DNA from: Dicyema japonicum
Lineage: Eukaryota; Dicyemida; Rhombozoa; Dicyemidae
Direction: 5' to 3'
Assembly (NCBI GenBank): GCA_011109175.1
Contig: RDEW01000019.1
Location: 1,016,247 to 1,080,246, forward strand
DNA length: 64,000 nt
The position numbers and the translations under genes were made by a program. Positions 32,976 through 45,094 of this stretch are shown here, piece after piece. The notes under the pieces are model-generated. The model was given only the letters and a program-made list of their open reading frames with translations, made no database searches and was not told the origin of the DNA. Each line of letters starts with the position of its first letter. The stretch's first letter is position 1.

Positions 32976-35117
32976 CTAAGCCAAGGTTTTCGGGACTGGA
33001 ATATCAACAGCTGTAGCATTGTGGATTTCAGCAAAGATTCAAAATTCAAGGACTATTTTTGGTATTGAGCTCACCAGCATATTCGACATTGTCAGTTGTG
33101 GAAACTCAATGAAGAGACTGTTGATATCCCATTCCTGAAACACCAAGTATTGCCACTCCTCTTGGATTCGATTAAGTCATCAGGGCAAGTTCTTCCGCAG
33201 GGTATTTATAAGGATCAAAAAAAAGCAGGTTTTTCAATCAGTCCAGTTGGTTTAGTTGCTTTCAGGACTGATATTTATACTCTTTTTCTAAGCTTTGAAA
33301 AGTTCGTGTTCTCTATCATATCATTCAGTAATCTTGAAAGTTCCTCTGGAAGTTTAGCTTAAATTTTTAACATTTCTAGGATATGTTGTCTGGTCACTGA
33401 AAGAGACCAAATTTGAGCTTCTTCATTATTCCGGAGACCTCCTGTGATAAGAGTTTGTTGTCTGACCTGAAATCTGATTTCTTTCCTTTCACATAGAAGA
33501 GTTTAAAAATGCGATGCGACGAACTATGTCTGTTGGGGCAGCATTTTGTTGTTTATGTCATCCGGAATGTTAGAATTGGGTGTTACACAGGAACAATTCA
33601 AAGGCCATAGTAGAAATATACTAGAGCAGTGCAAAATTAGTTCCCTTTTCTATATGGTCCAATAAACCTAACTTCCATAATTTAATAGAAAAACCCACGT
33701 TTTACATAAAGGTGGCTTCTTTACAATAGTCGTATAATCTATTATGAAGCGATTTATCTACTCATATAGGTAATGATATTTACCTCCCACACATATCGGC
33801 CGCTTTCTTCAGCACAATCTAGAGTGTCACGATTCTATTTCAACTAGCTCGTGGTTCCTTTCAAAAGGAACAAAAAATTAAAATTTCCAATAAAAAAGGT
33901 TTTATTTATTTTCTGCTTTAATTAGAATCACAATTCTACACGGCCTTATGTCACAGTAGCTACGCGTTACCGAGCGATACGCGTTTATATTCCATTAAGT
34001 CCATCCATTCTACCAATTTTACGACTATGTTTTAATGATTTCAGATTTAATAATTATATCATTATTATTAGCACTTTCACGAGAGCCATAATATTTATAG
34101 CATGTGCCAGCAAAAATATAAGAGAGCTACGTTGTTCCAGACTTTCTGTTCTGAGCTAGATCCCTCAGTGTGTCAGGTAATCAGATGCCAATGTTTTTCT
34201 TTACGCCTTTCAGATCGCCTTGTAAAACGGGAGGGTATTGATCATCGGATTGAAATTGATGTATTTCTAACTCATAAAATGTTATATAAAATCATGGATT
34301 AAGACAGATATAAAAATTAAACTTTCAAATCTCACACCCAGAAACGCCACGTGCATATATCATCACAAATCAATATTAAATCTATATTTATTCGAAATAC
34401 AGGAAACGTTTATTTGGATTCTTTATGATTTTCACATTTTCCACATATTTCATCAAATGAAATTAAAAGCCATCCAGCATGAGGTAATCTTGTGAATCTT
34501 GACTGAGCAGCTCGGAAAACCTAAAATTTGTCAACATTGGTTTGACAATTCTACTGTAACACTGGATTTGAATATCAAATTTCCTATATGCAACACAATC
34601 CTTATACTGCTGCGCTTACATTACTTTTGTTTTCTCAATTGAATTCTTAAGTCCAAAAGACATGTCCCACTAAGCTCAGTATAAACAAGGAGGCTCATCA
34701 CCACAAGAAATAACAAAATTTTAATCATAATGGTGCAAAACCCATGATGTTATTATAAACCATCTTTATAATAAAATTTATGATTGATAATGTTGTGGTG
34801 TGACATGTCCGTTTCTAATCATACCGAGAAATCGAATCCTATGGGTCTTCCTGCAAAATCAAATAAAGAAGTTAGTATAGTAGAAGCAGGACCGCCGTCT
34901 GTGGGCTGGATAATGTCACAAGAACTAATATCAACATCGTTGGGAATATTGGTGCCAAAACCAACTTGCATTCACTATCTGCCATTATTGAAGAGGTCTA
35001 CTGTGTCTCTGAAGCTGAGTTTGTATCTCAGATTTTTCTTGCCACGAAACAAAGATTTGGAAGGATACCTAGAGGTGGCTGGAACCTCGTACTTAAAAAG
35101 TTCAATGAAAAGTACTC
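32976..35117. other. Spacer of the giant inverted repeat
   Basis: About 2.1 kb without inverted-repeat partner. It includes a minus-strand 3' fragment of the YADDVDF retroelement (34,062-34,260). On its right side the N-terminal part of the right-arm RLE element extends inward. Bases 33,000-33,600 have broken minus-strand coding-like sequence that I cannot assign. 33,600-34,060 and 34,300-34,780 show nothing recognisable. Confidence 0.6.
34062..34260 (-). mobile_element. 3' end of YADDVDF-type non-LTR element in the spacer
   Basis: The reverse complement matches 15,550-15,745. It has a CCCTCCCG...CAAGGCGATCTGAAAGG coding end, then ACTGAGGGATCTAGC and the 3' UTR with CACATGC...ATTATGGCTCTCGTGAAAGTGC, then TAATAATGAT. 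This is a severely 5'-truncated insertion sitting near the symmetry centre of the palindrome. Confidence 0.75.
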
Positions 35118-38100
35118 CAAGATTTATGTCAGCTAAAAAAGATGCTGAAACCTGAAAATCGGAATAACAATGTAAAAGGAGGCGAATGTTTCAAAGTGCA
35201 AAATAATACTAATGTAAAAATTTCCACGTTCAGAATTTGCCTTGAGGAACTAAAAGTACAAATTGAGAAAATTAATTCAATTCCGAGGGACACTCGAAAA
35301 CCAACACCCAAAATTCAGAGAAAGTATGTCAGAGTTAATGTTTTTTCGGGACTAAATTCTGCAATATATTATATTACGAAAGATAATCCGCCTCAAGATA
35401 TCAAATTACTGATATTCTATATGCTGCACAGTGTGCTTATATGACTTTAACTGCGAAGGTTAAACCGCACAGTACGTGGATTGGAGAACACTGAAAAGAA
35501 AATCTCAAAGCTGATTACAGAACTAGAACTTGTCAATCGCTTTTCCAGACAAGCTCTCCATTTGTATGAAAAACAAAAGGTTATGAATGTTCTTTGTGCC
35601 TATCGATACAAAAGAGCCAAAAAGGGGAGGTTGCCAGGATTGAGGCTCTACTATGTGACTTGTCAGAATTAAGAAGAAGCAAATAGCTGTACATTATTCG
35701 TGGAAGGACTTTCGCAAGGACAACTGTTGTTTTGAATTAAATCGAAAAAGATTTTATCGGAACCTATCAGCAAAAAATAAAGTAACGTTATATGGTTTCG
35801 ATTATGAGGATTGCATGTCGTTCTGGGAAAAAGTTGGTCTAAAAGAAAAGAGATGCACGTGCCATATGACAGTGTGGGTAAAGTAAATACTGGTATTGAA
35901 GGCATGTTGCCAGAGTTCACAAATGAGTTTATCCTGGATGTTATTAAATGGCTCCCCGATTGGAAGGCGTGTGGATGCGATGGCTATATAACTTCTTTAT
36001 TAAGAAAATGGAATCTTTACATGGCTTTTTATGTACTGAGATTAACCGAATTATTAATGGAGAATATATGCCTGAAAGTTGGTTTTATACTGGAATAACC
36101 TATTTAATTCATAAAAAGGATGATTGTGAGACTCCTAGAGACTTACGTCCTATAACGTGTATGCCAACTTTATATAAACTTATTACCAAATGTGTTAATT
36201 CCAAACTCTCAGATTTTGTCTATTCGTTTGGGCTATTATCTGACAATCAGCTGGGAACAGGAAACATTGCAGGGCGCTAAGGAACAGGCCTTTATTAATC
36301 AATGCTTAAATAAGGAGTATGGAAACGCCCTTTATGCTACTTGGGTTGATGTGAAGAAGGCCTTTGATTCTGTTGACCATGAATTTTTATTTCATGTATT
36401 GGACTGCTCAGGAATACCCCGTTGGATTGTTAACTTTGTAAAGACCATAGTCAAGAAATGGACTGTAAATCTCCACTTTGTTGGAAAAAGAACTGGTTCT
36501 GTAAAACTGGGACGTGGAATTCTGCAAGGAGATTCATTATCCCCCTTGAGTAGGACCCTTAATTCTATGTTCCCAACACTCAAATTAATCAGGAGGATCC
36601 TAATACACTGACTTATTAATTGATGACCTAAAGATATTTGGGCTAAAAGAAGATACTGCTATTAAAATGTGAAAGTTGTTCGCGATTTCTTTCATGTTGC
36701 AGGCTTGGATAAATTCGGAAAAGTCATTTTCTAATGTAAATCGTTATCACGTTGTGAGACTCTGGAAGGAGTCAGTGGATATCGATATTTGGGTGTTTTT
36801 GAAGACGAAGGAAGTAATGTTCTTAAAAGTAAAGTTGTGGAGTCCATACTTGAAAATGTTTAAAGAGAATAACCATGCTTTCAAAAACAAAGTTAAATTC
36901 TGTGAACTTATTTCGTGCAATAAATAATACGCAATGTCCCTAACTATTATATATGATTAATTAATATTGAACCATACGAATTTGATGATATTGACCAAAA
37001 AATACGCCAACTGCTTACGTCACTCAAGTTGCACCTCAAACCTGCAAATAAAGAGAGACTGTATTTGGACAGGAAGACTTTTGGAAGAGGACTTTCTTCG
37101 ATTTCATTAAAGAGCGAATTAATCCATTTCCTGTTTTAAAAGTTTGGAAAAACAGTCGACTGTGTGTTTGCGAAGGTCGGGAATTCTGCGAGTAATAAAA
37201 ACAAAAAAATAGCACTTGGCTAAAATCGCAGGATTTCTTGCCTCTAAAAATGCAATTGCCGACAGGGATAGCATGGATGTTAACTCTTTCAAGGACACTC
37301 AGAAAAAATATTTATTAAATAAAATTTATTGCAAAACACTACACTCAATTATGTTCAAATGTATTAATGAAACAAATATCGACCTATATACTTCCTCAGA
37401 ATGGTTATCCAAAGGAAATAACGGCCCACGGAGCAAAGCATTGTACTGTCTTTTGCAAAATAGGAATTTGTTTTTTGCACACACAAGGTCATTATGCAAC
37501 CATTGTAAAAAAAGCAAGAAAACTGTTGATCATTTGGCCACTCAGTGTGGAAAAATGCTAAATAGTGATTATCTCCGAAGAAATAATGAAGTGGTGAAGT
37601 GCATCCATCTTCATCTTTGTCGAATTTATGGAATCAAAAAAGCAGGAAATTGAAAGGACATTCGCTTCAGTCAATATTGACTAATCAAAACGTCGAAATT
37701 AGAGTTGACACGTCGATTTTGACAGAATCAAAATTACAATAAAATAAACCTGATATTTTTGTGCATGACAAAACAAAGAAAGAAGTAACTTTAATTGAAG
37801 TGGGGTTTACCTCACAAGACCGACTAAAGCAAGTTGAAGTTGAGTAACTTCACAAATATGACTTGCCTGCAAATGAACTATCGCTGCTCTATGAATGCCA
37901 AGTGAAGATTATTCCAGTGGTTTTGACATGGGATGGAGTTGTTTCAAGATGCTTCAAGAATCATATGGATAAATTATCTATTGAAGAATCAACGAGGACT
38001 TACATCCAATCGGTTGTGCTGAAAAGAACGCTCGAAAGTATGCTCATTGAACATAAGCATGGGATGAAGGTATACGATGAAGAGTACGCCTCTGATACCT

Positions 38101-38255
38101 CCCAACTTGTGGAACTGGCATGCCGTGAGGACAGCCCACTAGACTCTAACGGAGATATTTTGACTGAATCTAATGTGGAGATGCGGAGTAACAGGGAGGT
38201 TATGGCACACTCTTCTTCTACGAGAAGAAGAGGGATTACCAACAATCTGGATTAA
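34780..38255 (+). mobile_element. RLE-type non-LTR retrotransposon, right arm
   Basis: Mirror of the left-arm element, extending further 5' into the spacer. Coding blocks: 35142-35444 (NVKISTFRICLEELKVQIEK), 35481-35672, and a linker and RT (35811-36611). The RT shows WFYTGITYLI, CMPTLYKLITKCVNSKL, WVDVKKAFDSVDHEF and LGRGILQGDSLSPLSRTL (motif B), then a degraded LIDDLKIFG in place of YMDD. 37216-37653 carries YLLNKIYCKTLHS and the CCHC knuckle at 37,495-37,548. About 37,745-37,805 carries the KPDIFVHDKTKKEVTLIEVG endonuclease signature. 37863-38255 is the C-terminus. Relative to the left arm, a 2 nt insertion at about 35,128 shifts the N-terminal frame, but motif B is better preserved here. 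Confidence 0.8.
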
Positions 38256-39194
38256 AATACGCTTAATTAATTAATTTACTCGTTATTAATTTAATAATCT
38301 AAAGTAATAAAATTTATCTTTGTATTCGACTTATAATCTTTGACCCCAAAGCTATGTTTTTGAGCTTTAAAATTTACGTTTTAAATCGATTTAACTAAAA
38401 TATGAATTTACAATAAATTATAAAACTCCATAATTTTGAGCTATTTTTGACAAATTCCCGTTATACCTTTTCACTTAATGTTGTGGAGTGTTTGAGTATG
38501 CAGAAAATCAAAAAAGTAGAAAGGAACATTCAGTCATTACATCAATATTGCATATAATATTTTGAAAATAGAAATATTCGTATATAATAGGATTACAAAT
38601 GAGATATCCCTCATTGAAATTACGTCACAGGATTATATAAAACAGGGTTGAATGTTACAAGTATGAATTTTTATTGGAGGACTCTCGCTTATTTACGACT
38701 CTTATTTACTTCTATGGTTAGGACCTGAGATGTAGTTGTCTCAAAGTACCTCAAGAATTATAAGTATTAATGAATAAACGATAGTGGTTGTACATAAACA
38801 TGGATTCAAGGTATCAGATAGAGTTCTTCTCTATTTTAACCACCTTATAAAGTGGCATAAGTTGGATATGGAGGATGAGTTGGCAGTTCTAATCTACTCT
38901 AATGAATAGCTGTAATAGCAATTAATATCTTATATGGAATATCTGATTTGTCTATTAAAGGCACTGTTATTGCATTTAAGACAAAAAAGTAAATGATCAA
39001 AGCTCTATGTTCGTTACACTATTAGAGAATATTATTTATATTAAAGACACAACATTATAGTCGTCTATAAGACCAAATCATAGTGTTTACTGAAAAAACA
39101 AAGTTAAGATAACTTTATAAGTTGAATAGTAAACAACAAATTTTATTAAGCAAAGCACATTAAAGCAAAATAAGCATAAAAGCTTTCAAATATT
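38256..39194. other. Intergenic region within the right arm
   Basis: Mirror of 28,908-29,844. AT-rich with no recognised feature. Confidence 0.5.
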
Positions 39195-39451
39195 CTAACT
39201 GGAAGGAGATTTCCAGGAAGAGTTGTGAGGGATATTTTCAAGGGTGGCATGCTGAGATCCAGTCGAATTCTTCAAAAACGAGTCCCTGTCCATTTCTGGT
39301 TGTACCTTAGACATGGCCATGTTGTAATCTCCTGAATCGAAGAACTTTTTCTCTGCACTTTGTCTCCTCTCAAACGATTGATTCTTCACTGGACTTCCAT
39401 TAGTATCTCTAAAATTATTTTTATGAATTTTTACGTCACACCACCGGGCAT
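39195..39451 (-). CDS. Endosulfine/ARPP19-like protein, right-arm copy, intact
   Basis: Exon 1 is 39451-39435 (ATG 39451-39449). A 26 bp GT...AG intron occupies 39434-39409, and exon 2 is 39408-39195. The spliced CDS is 231 nt (76 aa) with no internal stop. The core EKKFFDSGDYNMAM matches the ENSA/ARPP19 signature FDSGDYNMA. These small unfolded proteins, when phosphorylated at that Ser by Greatwall/MASTL, inhibit PP2A-B55 and permit mitosis. An STG-H...LENIP segment follows, as in relatives (TGxHIPTPxDLP). At 76 residues it is shorter than the usual 110-120; most of the N-terminal region and the C-terminal PKA-type site are missing. It may be a compact functional form or a partial duplicate. 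Confidence 0.75.
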
Positions 39452-39541
39452 TTTAACAATAAAATAAATTTTTATCGTAAAGTATTTTATTTATTTCATG
39501 ATGTTAACTGATTTTTAATTTAATTTTCAATATAATTAAAA

Positions 39542-39970
39542 TCATCCATAAATCATATATAATAATAATTTTATACGTTTTATAATTTTAATTTTTTTTA
39601 CACTAAAAATAATTAATAGGTTAATTCTAATTAAGATGTTCTCTATCCAATTCGTTTCCTTTTTCGAGTAACTATGGGAGTAAACCCAATTGTCACGGTC
39701 ATTTTCCTTTTCCTCAATATATCTTGACATCACTTCGCTCACACTCTTCTCTTGAATTACTTCATAATCAGACGGAGAGTAAATATCCTTTATTCCTTCA
39801 TTAAGTTTATCAAAACGCCGCGAAACGTCGACTTGGTGCTTACATGATATAATCATACTCTCCAAAGTCTTCTTGATTACCAGCGTTTGAACACACGCAT
39901 ACGTTATTTCACTTATATACAAAGATCTGGCATACTTCCACGAATGTGAAGTCACTAGGTCATCCCAGGT
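39542..39970 (-). mobile_element. Non-LTR C-terminal fragment, right arm
   Basis: Mirror of 28,130-28,560: YACVQTLVIKKTLESM and a KENDRDNWVYSHSYSK tail. It differs from the left copy at several residues (for example ISEITYACVQT versus ITERTYACVQS), showing that the arms have drifted here. Confidence 0.6.
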
Positions 39971-40116
39971 GAGGATTTATTTTTCATTAAAAATTATTTA
40001 TTTCTAACGGCTTTACAACGTTTTCAAAGGCTCGTATTCAACCTGGGCTCGTATTCAACCGGTCACATTTATTAATTAATCTAGTTTTATCTTTTGCTAT
40101 AGTTTCAGGTGAGACT

Positions 40117-40425
40117 CTAAAACAGAGGTTCCCACCTGGGTTCCGCGAAGTTCCAAAAAAATTATTCTTTTTTCAAAAAATAAATTTTCAAGAAGATTTG
40201 ACATTTCCAATCTTATAAATTCATATTTTGAGGATATAAAGTTTGGATTGGAATAAATGTGTGGGTATCTGCACTGATGGTGCTCCAGCAATAACTGGGC
40301 AATGTAAAGGCTTTGTTTATGTTGGGAAAAATAAGAACCCGAACATTGTTCACACGCATTGTTTTCTTCATCGAGATCGCAATGGTCGCAAAAACATTCC
40401 TTGGTTCTCCCTCTACGATTAGTTA
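40117..40425 (+). mobile_element. hAT-type transposon fragment, right arm
   Basis: Mirror of 27,683-27,990. CAGAGGTTCCCACCTGGG at about 40,122-40,140 is followed by DISNLINSYFEDIK. An extra T (AAGTTTGG versus AAGTTGG) then breaks the frame before DWNKCVGICTDGAPAITG and THCFLHRD. The frame is intact only in the left arm. Confidence 0.7.
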
Positions 40426-40574
40426 TAGTAGCTGTTCTTTGCTTAAATAAAGTATGTGTTATGCACGAGCGAAACACTAGGCGTTTTACGTGCTTATGGC
40501 AACGTGGTAGTGCTTACTTTTTTTAAACAATTCACATCAAATTATTATTAAAAACCAAAAGTCACCGACAAATT

Positions 40575-43380
40575 AATTAACTACATAGCCGTCAGGTGAT
40601 TCCAGCCGCCTCGAGTAGCCATCTCATTCTTGCTATGTTCTTGCTGGGTTCCTACGCATTTCCAGATTGGGCGAGGGTTTCTAACTTTTTTGGAGGGTAG
40701 TAAGGCTCCGGTTTTCCTCACTAATTCCTCAAAGGGTGTAGGGCTTAGAGGTTTCCAAGAAAACCTTTGCAAAGCCTTAAGGCCATTTTTTGGAAGATTT
40801 TGATTTTTTCTATATTCCTGTTTGATAGGTTGGTTCCCCATGCAGCACACCCGTAAGTTAGAGACGGTTGAATATACTGCACGTAGAGCGAGTCCAAATT
40901 TGAGTTGAAACACCCATTATATTGTCCAAGGAGTGTTTTAACAAAATTTAGCTTTCGTTGTGCCTAAGAGATGACGTTGTCGATGTGTTTGCTGAAGGTC
41001 AAGAGTCGGTCGTAAGTTACGCCCAGTATCTTGACCGAGTTGGTCGTGGGGATTGAGTTCCATTTATGGTTACACATGGAGCGGAGTTTGTTAATCTTCT
41101 GTTTGTTGCGAAAATTGTTGTATAAGACTTTTCGGGACTTGTATGTAAAATGTTCTTAACGAGCCAACAGTTCAGATCGTCCAATAAAGCTTGATCGGTA
41201 AACAGCAGTATTAACGCACTGGTCTTTGACTGCGACGATTATATCATCAGCATATGTCAAAACCAGAGTATCGTCACTGGTATGAGAGGGCATATCATTA
41301 AAGAATAGGTTGAATAGGTGGAGATCCTCGAGGGACTCCATTTGGATGGAACTTGGTCACTGATTTAGTTTTTCCAGCAGTTACTCTTCCTCTTCTTCCA
41401 TTTAGGAAATTAGCGATCCAGATTTTCAGGTTATTTGGAATTTTTGACGTAAAGATCTTCCTTGTCAAAAGCTTTCTTGGGACAGTGTCAAAAGCCTTTT
41501 CTATATCGATGGAGCATAACAAAGACTTCTGATGAGGTTTGCGCTTTAGTCCATCCTTGATGAAATTTGTAAGGCATGTAAGATGCGTTTCTGTAGAGTG
41601 TCCTTTTCTGAATCCGTGTTGAAAAGGTGCATCAGGAAGGTATGGTTTGATTAGTTCAAGAATCAGCTTTTCCAAAAGTTTTGATGTAACACATAGGAGA
41701 GATATTGGTCTGTATGAGGCTGGTGATCCCTTTGGTCGCCCGAGTTTGAAAATTGATCGTATGTTTGATAGCTTCCATATGGAAGGAATACAATTTTCGT
41801 TGATTGAAAGTTGAAAATTTTTGTGAGGGCCATGATAGCATAGGGGTCTATGTTTTTCAGAACTATTGCAGGAATTCCGTCCGGACCACAGGGATAAGTC
41901 GAGTTTTGACCCTTGACCATATTCTGTACGTTCTCCACAGAGAGGACAATCGGAGAGCTGGCTCTTTTAGGTTTAAGGGCTAGGATAGATAGAACTTCAA
42001 ATTTCTTGTGTGGGACGAAACTCGTGGAGGATTAGTACTTCATAAGTTTGTTTAGGAAGATCTTATTTTCCATTTCATCACGTGTGGCCGGGTTGTCAGC
42101 GTTACTAAGCTTCTAAGTGTTTTCCACATTTTTGTAAAGGAGTTCTGCTTGTTTAAATTGAAAATGAGGTTTTTCCAAACTTTCTCTTGTTTCTTCTTTG
42201 CATTGTTCCTGATCTCTCTTTCTAATGTACGAATTCTCAATCTTGTTTCCAGGATTGTTTTTGGAGGCTTTTTAAATAATTCCTTTCCTTCATGAGTGGA
42301 TCGGCTCTGGGGTATAAATTCTTTCTTGAGGTCAGTGGCCTTCTTTTAGTACAAATTTTCATTCCCTCGCGTACCCCTCTATTAAAATAGTGTAGTGCTT
42401 TATCGATGGAGTTGAAATTGGATAAATGAAAGTCAGGTAGATAATAGTCGACAAAATTTGAGAACTTTTTCCAGTCGACATTTTTGTAGTCGATAAATAA
42501 AACAGGTTTTTTTTACAATTGACACTCTTAAACAAACGTAATCATAACGGGATTAAGGTCACTGCTGGTCTCGTATAGCACTGTCCATTTTGTTAATGTT
42601 GCGATGTTTGGTGAGGTAAGAGTGAGATCGGGGGACGATGTCCTGTCATTCGCTCTATAGGGAGTTTTTGTATTGAATGTAAGGTCGTTTAATATTATCA
42701 GGTCTTCCTGATTCGATAACAATTGGTTTCCTCTGACATCGCATGGTTGGTTCTTGAACCATGTCGGATGCTTTGCATTTAGGTCTCCACAAAGTAACAT
42801 ATTTTTTGATTTGTCGTTGTCTGACAGGGAGAACCTGAATTCCTAGGGGCAAGAGTTGGGCGGTGGAACATACACATTCAATATGTTTCCGATGCTTGTA
42901 TATTTGACGGGAGACTTGAGGTTGACAAAAGTTTCGTTTGCGTACAAAATTTCTTTTTTGATAAGCAGTCCACCACTGCGCCCTGCTGGGCGGTCGCGCC
43001 TGATGACGAGATAGCTTGGAAAGACGGGAGTGGGAGATGGATTCAGTCTTGTTTCTTGGAGTGAGCTAATGTCAGTATTATACCTATTTAAGAGGTTTCT
43101 GAGTTCGAGGATCTTCCCTTTCACTCCATTTATGTTTAGTTGAATCAAAATAATGGGTTTTCGAGGTCCGGGATTGGGGTTCACATCGCCGGAAAGCATT
43201 AGGTGGGCTTCCATCAAAGCAGGAGAAAGAGGCCAGTGGGGAGACCGTCCAAGAAGGACATTCCTCTTGGATTGGACGTAGAGGATGGTTCTTTTGTCTG
43301 TGAAGTATATTCCACAGTTTTCGTCACCAGAGATGGCGAACCACATGACGTTAATTATCTTGTACCCGCTTTGTTATTTA
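40575..43380 (-). mobile_element. Jockey-like non-LTR element with 2A-like motif, right arm
   Basis: Mirror of 24,880-27,560. 43346-42843 holds the 2A-like LMLSGDVNPNPGP (43,202-43,164) and the endonuclease start. 42800-42528 has LLCGDLNAKHPTWF. 42240-41298 covers the linker and RT (FQHGFRKGHSTETHL, CSIDIEKAFDTVPRKLL, FHPNGVPRGSP). 41341-41156 has LTYADDIIVAV, and 40913-40581 the C-terminus. The break positions differ partly from the left arm, for example an RG in place of QG in motif B and a longer uninterrupted RT frame. Confidence 0.85.
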
Positions 43381-43814
43381 AATAGTTCACGCTAGTTATT
43401 TAAATTATTTCAAATAAATTTATTTGTAAATATATCATAATTATAAAATTCGTAATTAAAAAATCGACCGTCGTAGAGTGGCCATAGAGCATAGGAAATG
43501 GGATTTATCTAGAAAGCAAACCGACTTAAATGGCTTAAGATATTAGGAGTAAATACTAGAGGACGGGGGATATGTAATTTTTACAATCGATTTCTGTAAA
43601 GACTTCTAAATGCCTTGCTCCACCACTATCGTGTTCGTTGCGACAATAACCGACTTGCAGGGACAAAGAAAAGTGAACTCATTAGTGGGGAGTCTCAATC
43701 TGTTGTCCAGCCAGCTATATTTCTATCCGGAAGAATTTTGGATTTTGTGAACCGTTGCTTATGGTTCGCAAACTAATTTTTCTCCAAATCTAACTGCGTT
43801 GGAGAAGAAAGGCT

Positions 43815-44216
43815 GTGGATTTCGTCCATTCCAGTTGGCGACGTTTTTCCGCCTCCTTTCTGGAAAGATTGCTTCTCGATCTGTCATTGCAAACATTTCG
43901 CGCGATTCGTCCATTACATCTGGGTGTTGGAGTCAGAGGCGGATGCGAAGTGAAGGTCCATGTGGTAGGGAGATATCCAGGCTATCATCCGTTAGATCTT
44001 TCAAACGCTCTCCACTCGACCATCCCCCAAATGACTAACTTGGAAACCTTTTCCATGGATGATAACCTCCTTTCTTCCATCCCTGAGTCATTCATCTCAG
44101 CTTTACAACCAAAAGCCAGGCATAATTTTCATTCTCGTCAGCACAATCACTCACATCAATTAGAAGAAATAATCAACTTAACTTCAAAATATCAACTTAA
44201 CTTCATGTGTGGATGA
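43815..44216 (+). CDS. Leucine-rich-repeat-like ORF, right-arm copy
   Basis: Same protein as 24441-24064 with the LRR-like MTNLETFSMDDNLLSSIPES. The C-terminus diverges after the His-rich segment because the left arm has about 2 kb of different sequence there. An overlapping +1 frame (43799-44038) is also open. Its coding status is doubtful. Confidence 0.3.
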   Translation: MDFVHSSWRRFSASFLERLLLDLSLQTFRAIRPLHLGVGVRGGCEVKVHVVGRYPGYHPLDLSNALHSTIPQMTNLETFSMDDNLLSSIPESFISALQPKARHNFHSRQHNHSHQLEEIINLTSKYQLNFMCG

Positions 44217-44340
44217 AAGCCTTGTATTCTCGGTGGAAACGGATCAAGTGAAGGACTCATAAGACATCAGAAACCATGGAAGTTAATATAAGTAGTTATA
44301 GTTAATATAAGTTAGCCAATATCATGCTTAATCAGTTAAA

Positions 44341-45094
44341 TTAGATTATCTTTATTCCCAAAAGACAAATTATCCAACTTATTAGTACCCCCAAACCTAT
44401 TGGCAGATCGCTTTTCGTTTTAAAAAAAGGATAATTGGTGTAAAATATTATTCCATTTCTTAGCAGAAGTGTTCCTCTATATTGTAGGAAGTTACCAATG
44501 TAGTATACGTTTCTCATATCGTATTTGCTTTGATATCTCTCACATGTGGATTTGAGAAATTCTAGTTCAGACATATTTTCTATATTCGCTAGTATCCACT
44601 CATTTTTTTTACACTCTTGTCTTTAATCTTCGATACTTCTCGTTATCTGCAAAATGAAGATACACCTTGATCCAATACAATAAGAATTATCCTACTTTAT
44701 AGTGACTCTTACCTTTTGGATTCGGAAGTCGTTCTAAAATAACCTCAAAAATACCTTGGGGGTAGATCCAAATCTGGATGTAGTGAAAAGGTTGAGAATC
44801 ATATCTACTCTGGAATTCTATCATTCAATATTATGAATACTCTGACAGATGGGGTAACATTCCATAAAGCAATCATTTAATGTTATAACCCCATTTCTAG
44901 TATATGCACATCTACCGGTGTGACTGAGATGTGGTAACATTTACCAGAGTTGATTAAATCTGAAATGAAGTACTATACTTACTGCGTAATGTTCTCAAAA
45001 CAATGTAATCGATGTCCGCCAATTTCCACCCGGGGATTCTTTGAACAGATTTTTTCCACTTCTTCGTGAAAAGCCGAGTAGTTGAAAATGGCAT
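44341..45094 (-). CDS. Unrecognised multi-exon gene, right-arm copy
   Basis: The better copy of the outer gene. From ATG 45094-45092 the mirrored micro-introns of the left arm apply (23, 22, 23, 21 bp). A further 21 bp intron leads to an exon reading RIILIVLDQ. A proposed 50 bp intron then joins ECKKNEWILANIENMSE. The last exon ends with SELEFLKSTCERYQS, LRNGIIFYTNYPF and a hydrophobic GVLISWIICLLGIKII tail at stop 44341. The product may be membrane-anchored at its C-terminus and has a Cys-rich N-terminal part. I cannot name the family. Intron choices near 44,620 are less certain than the others. Confidence 0.5.
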
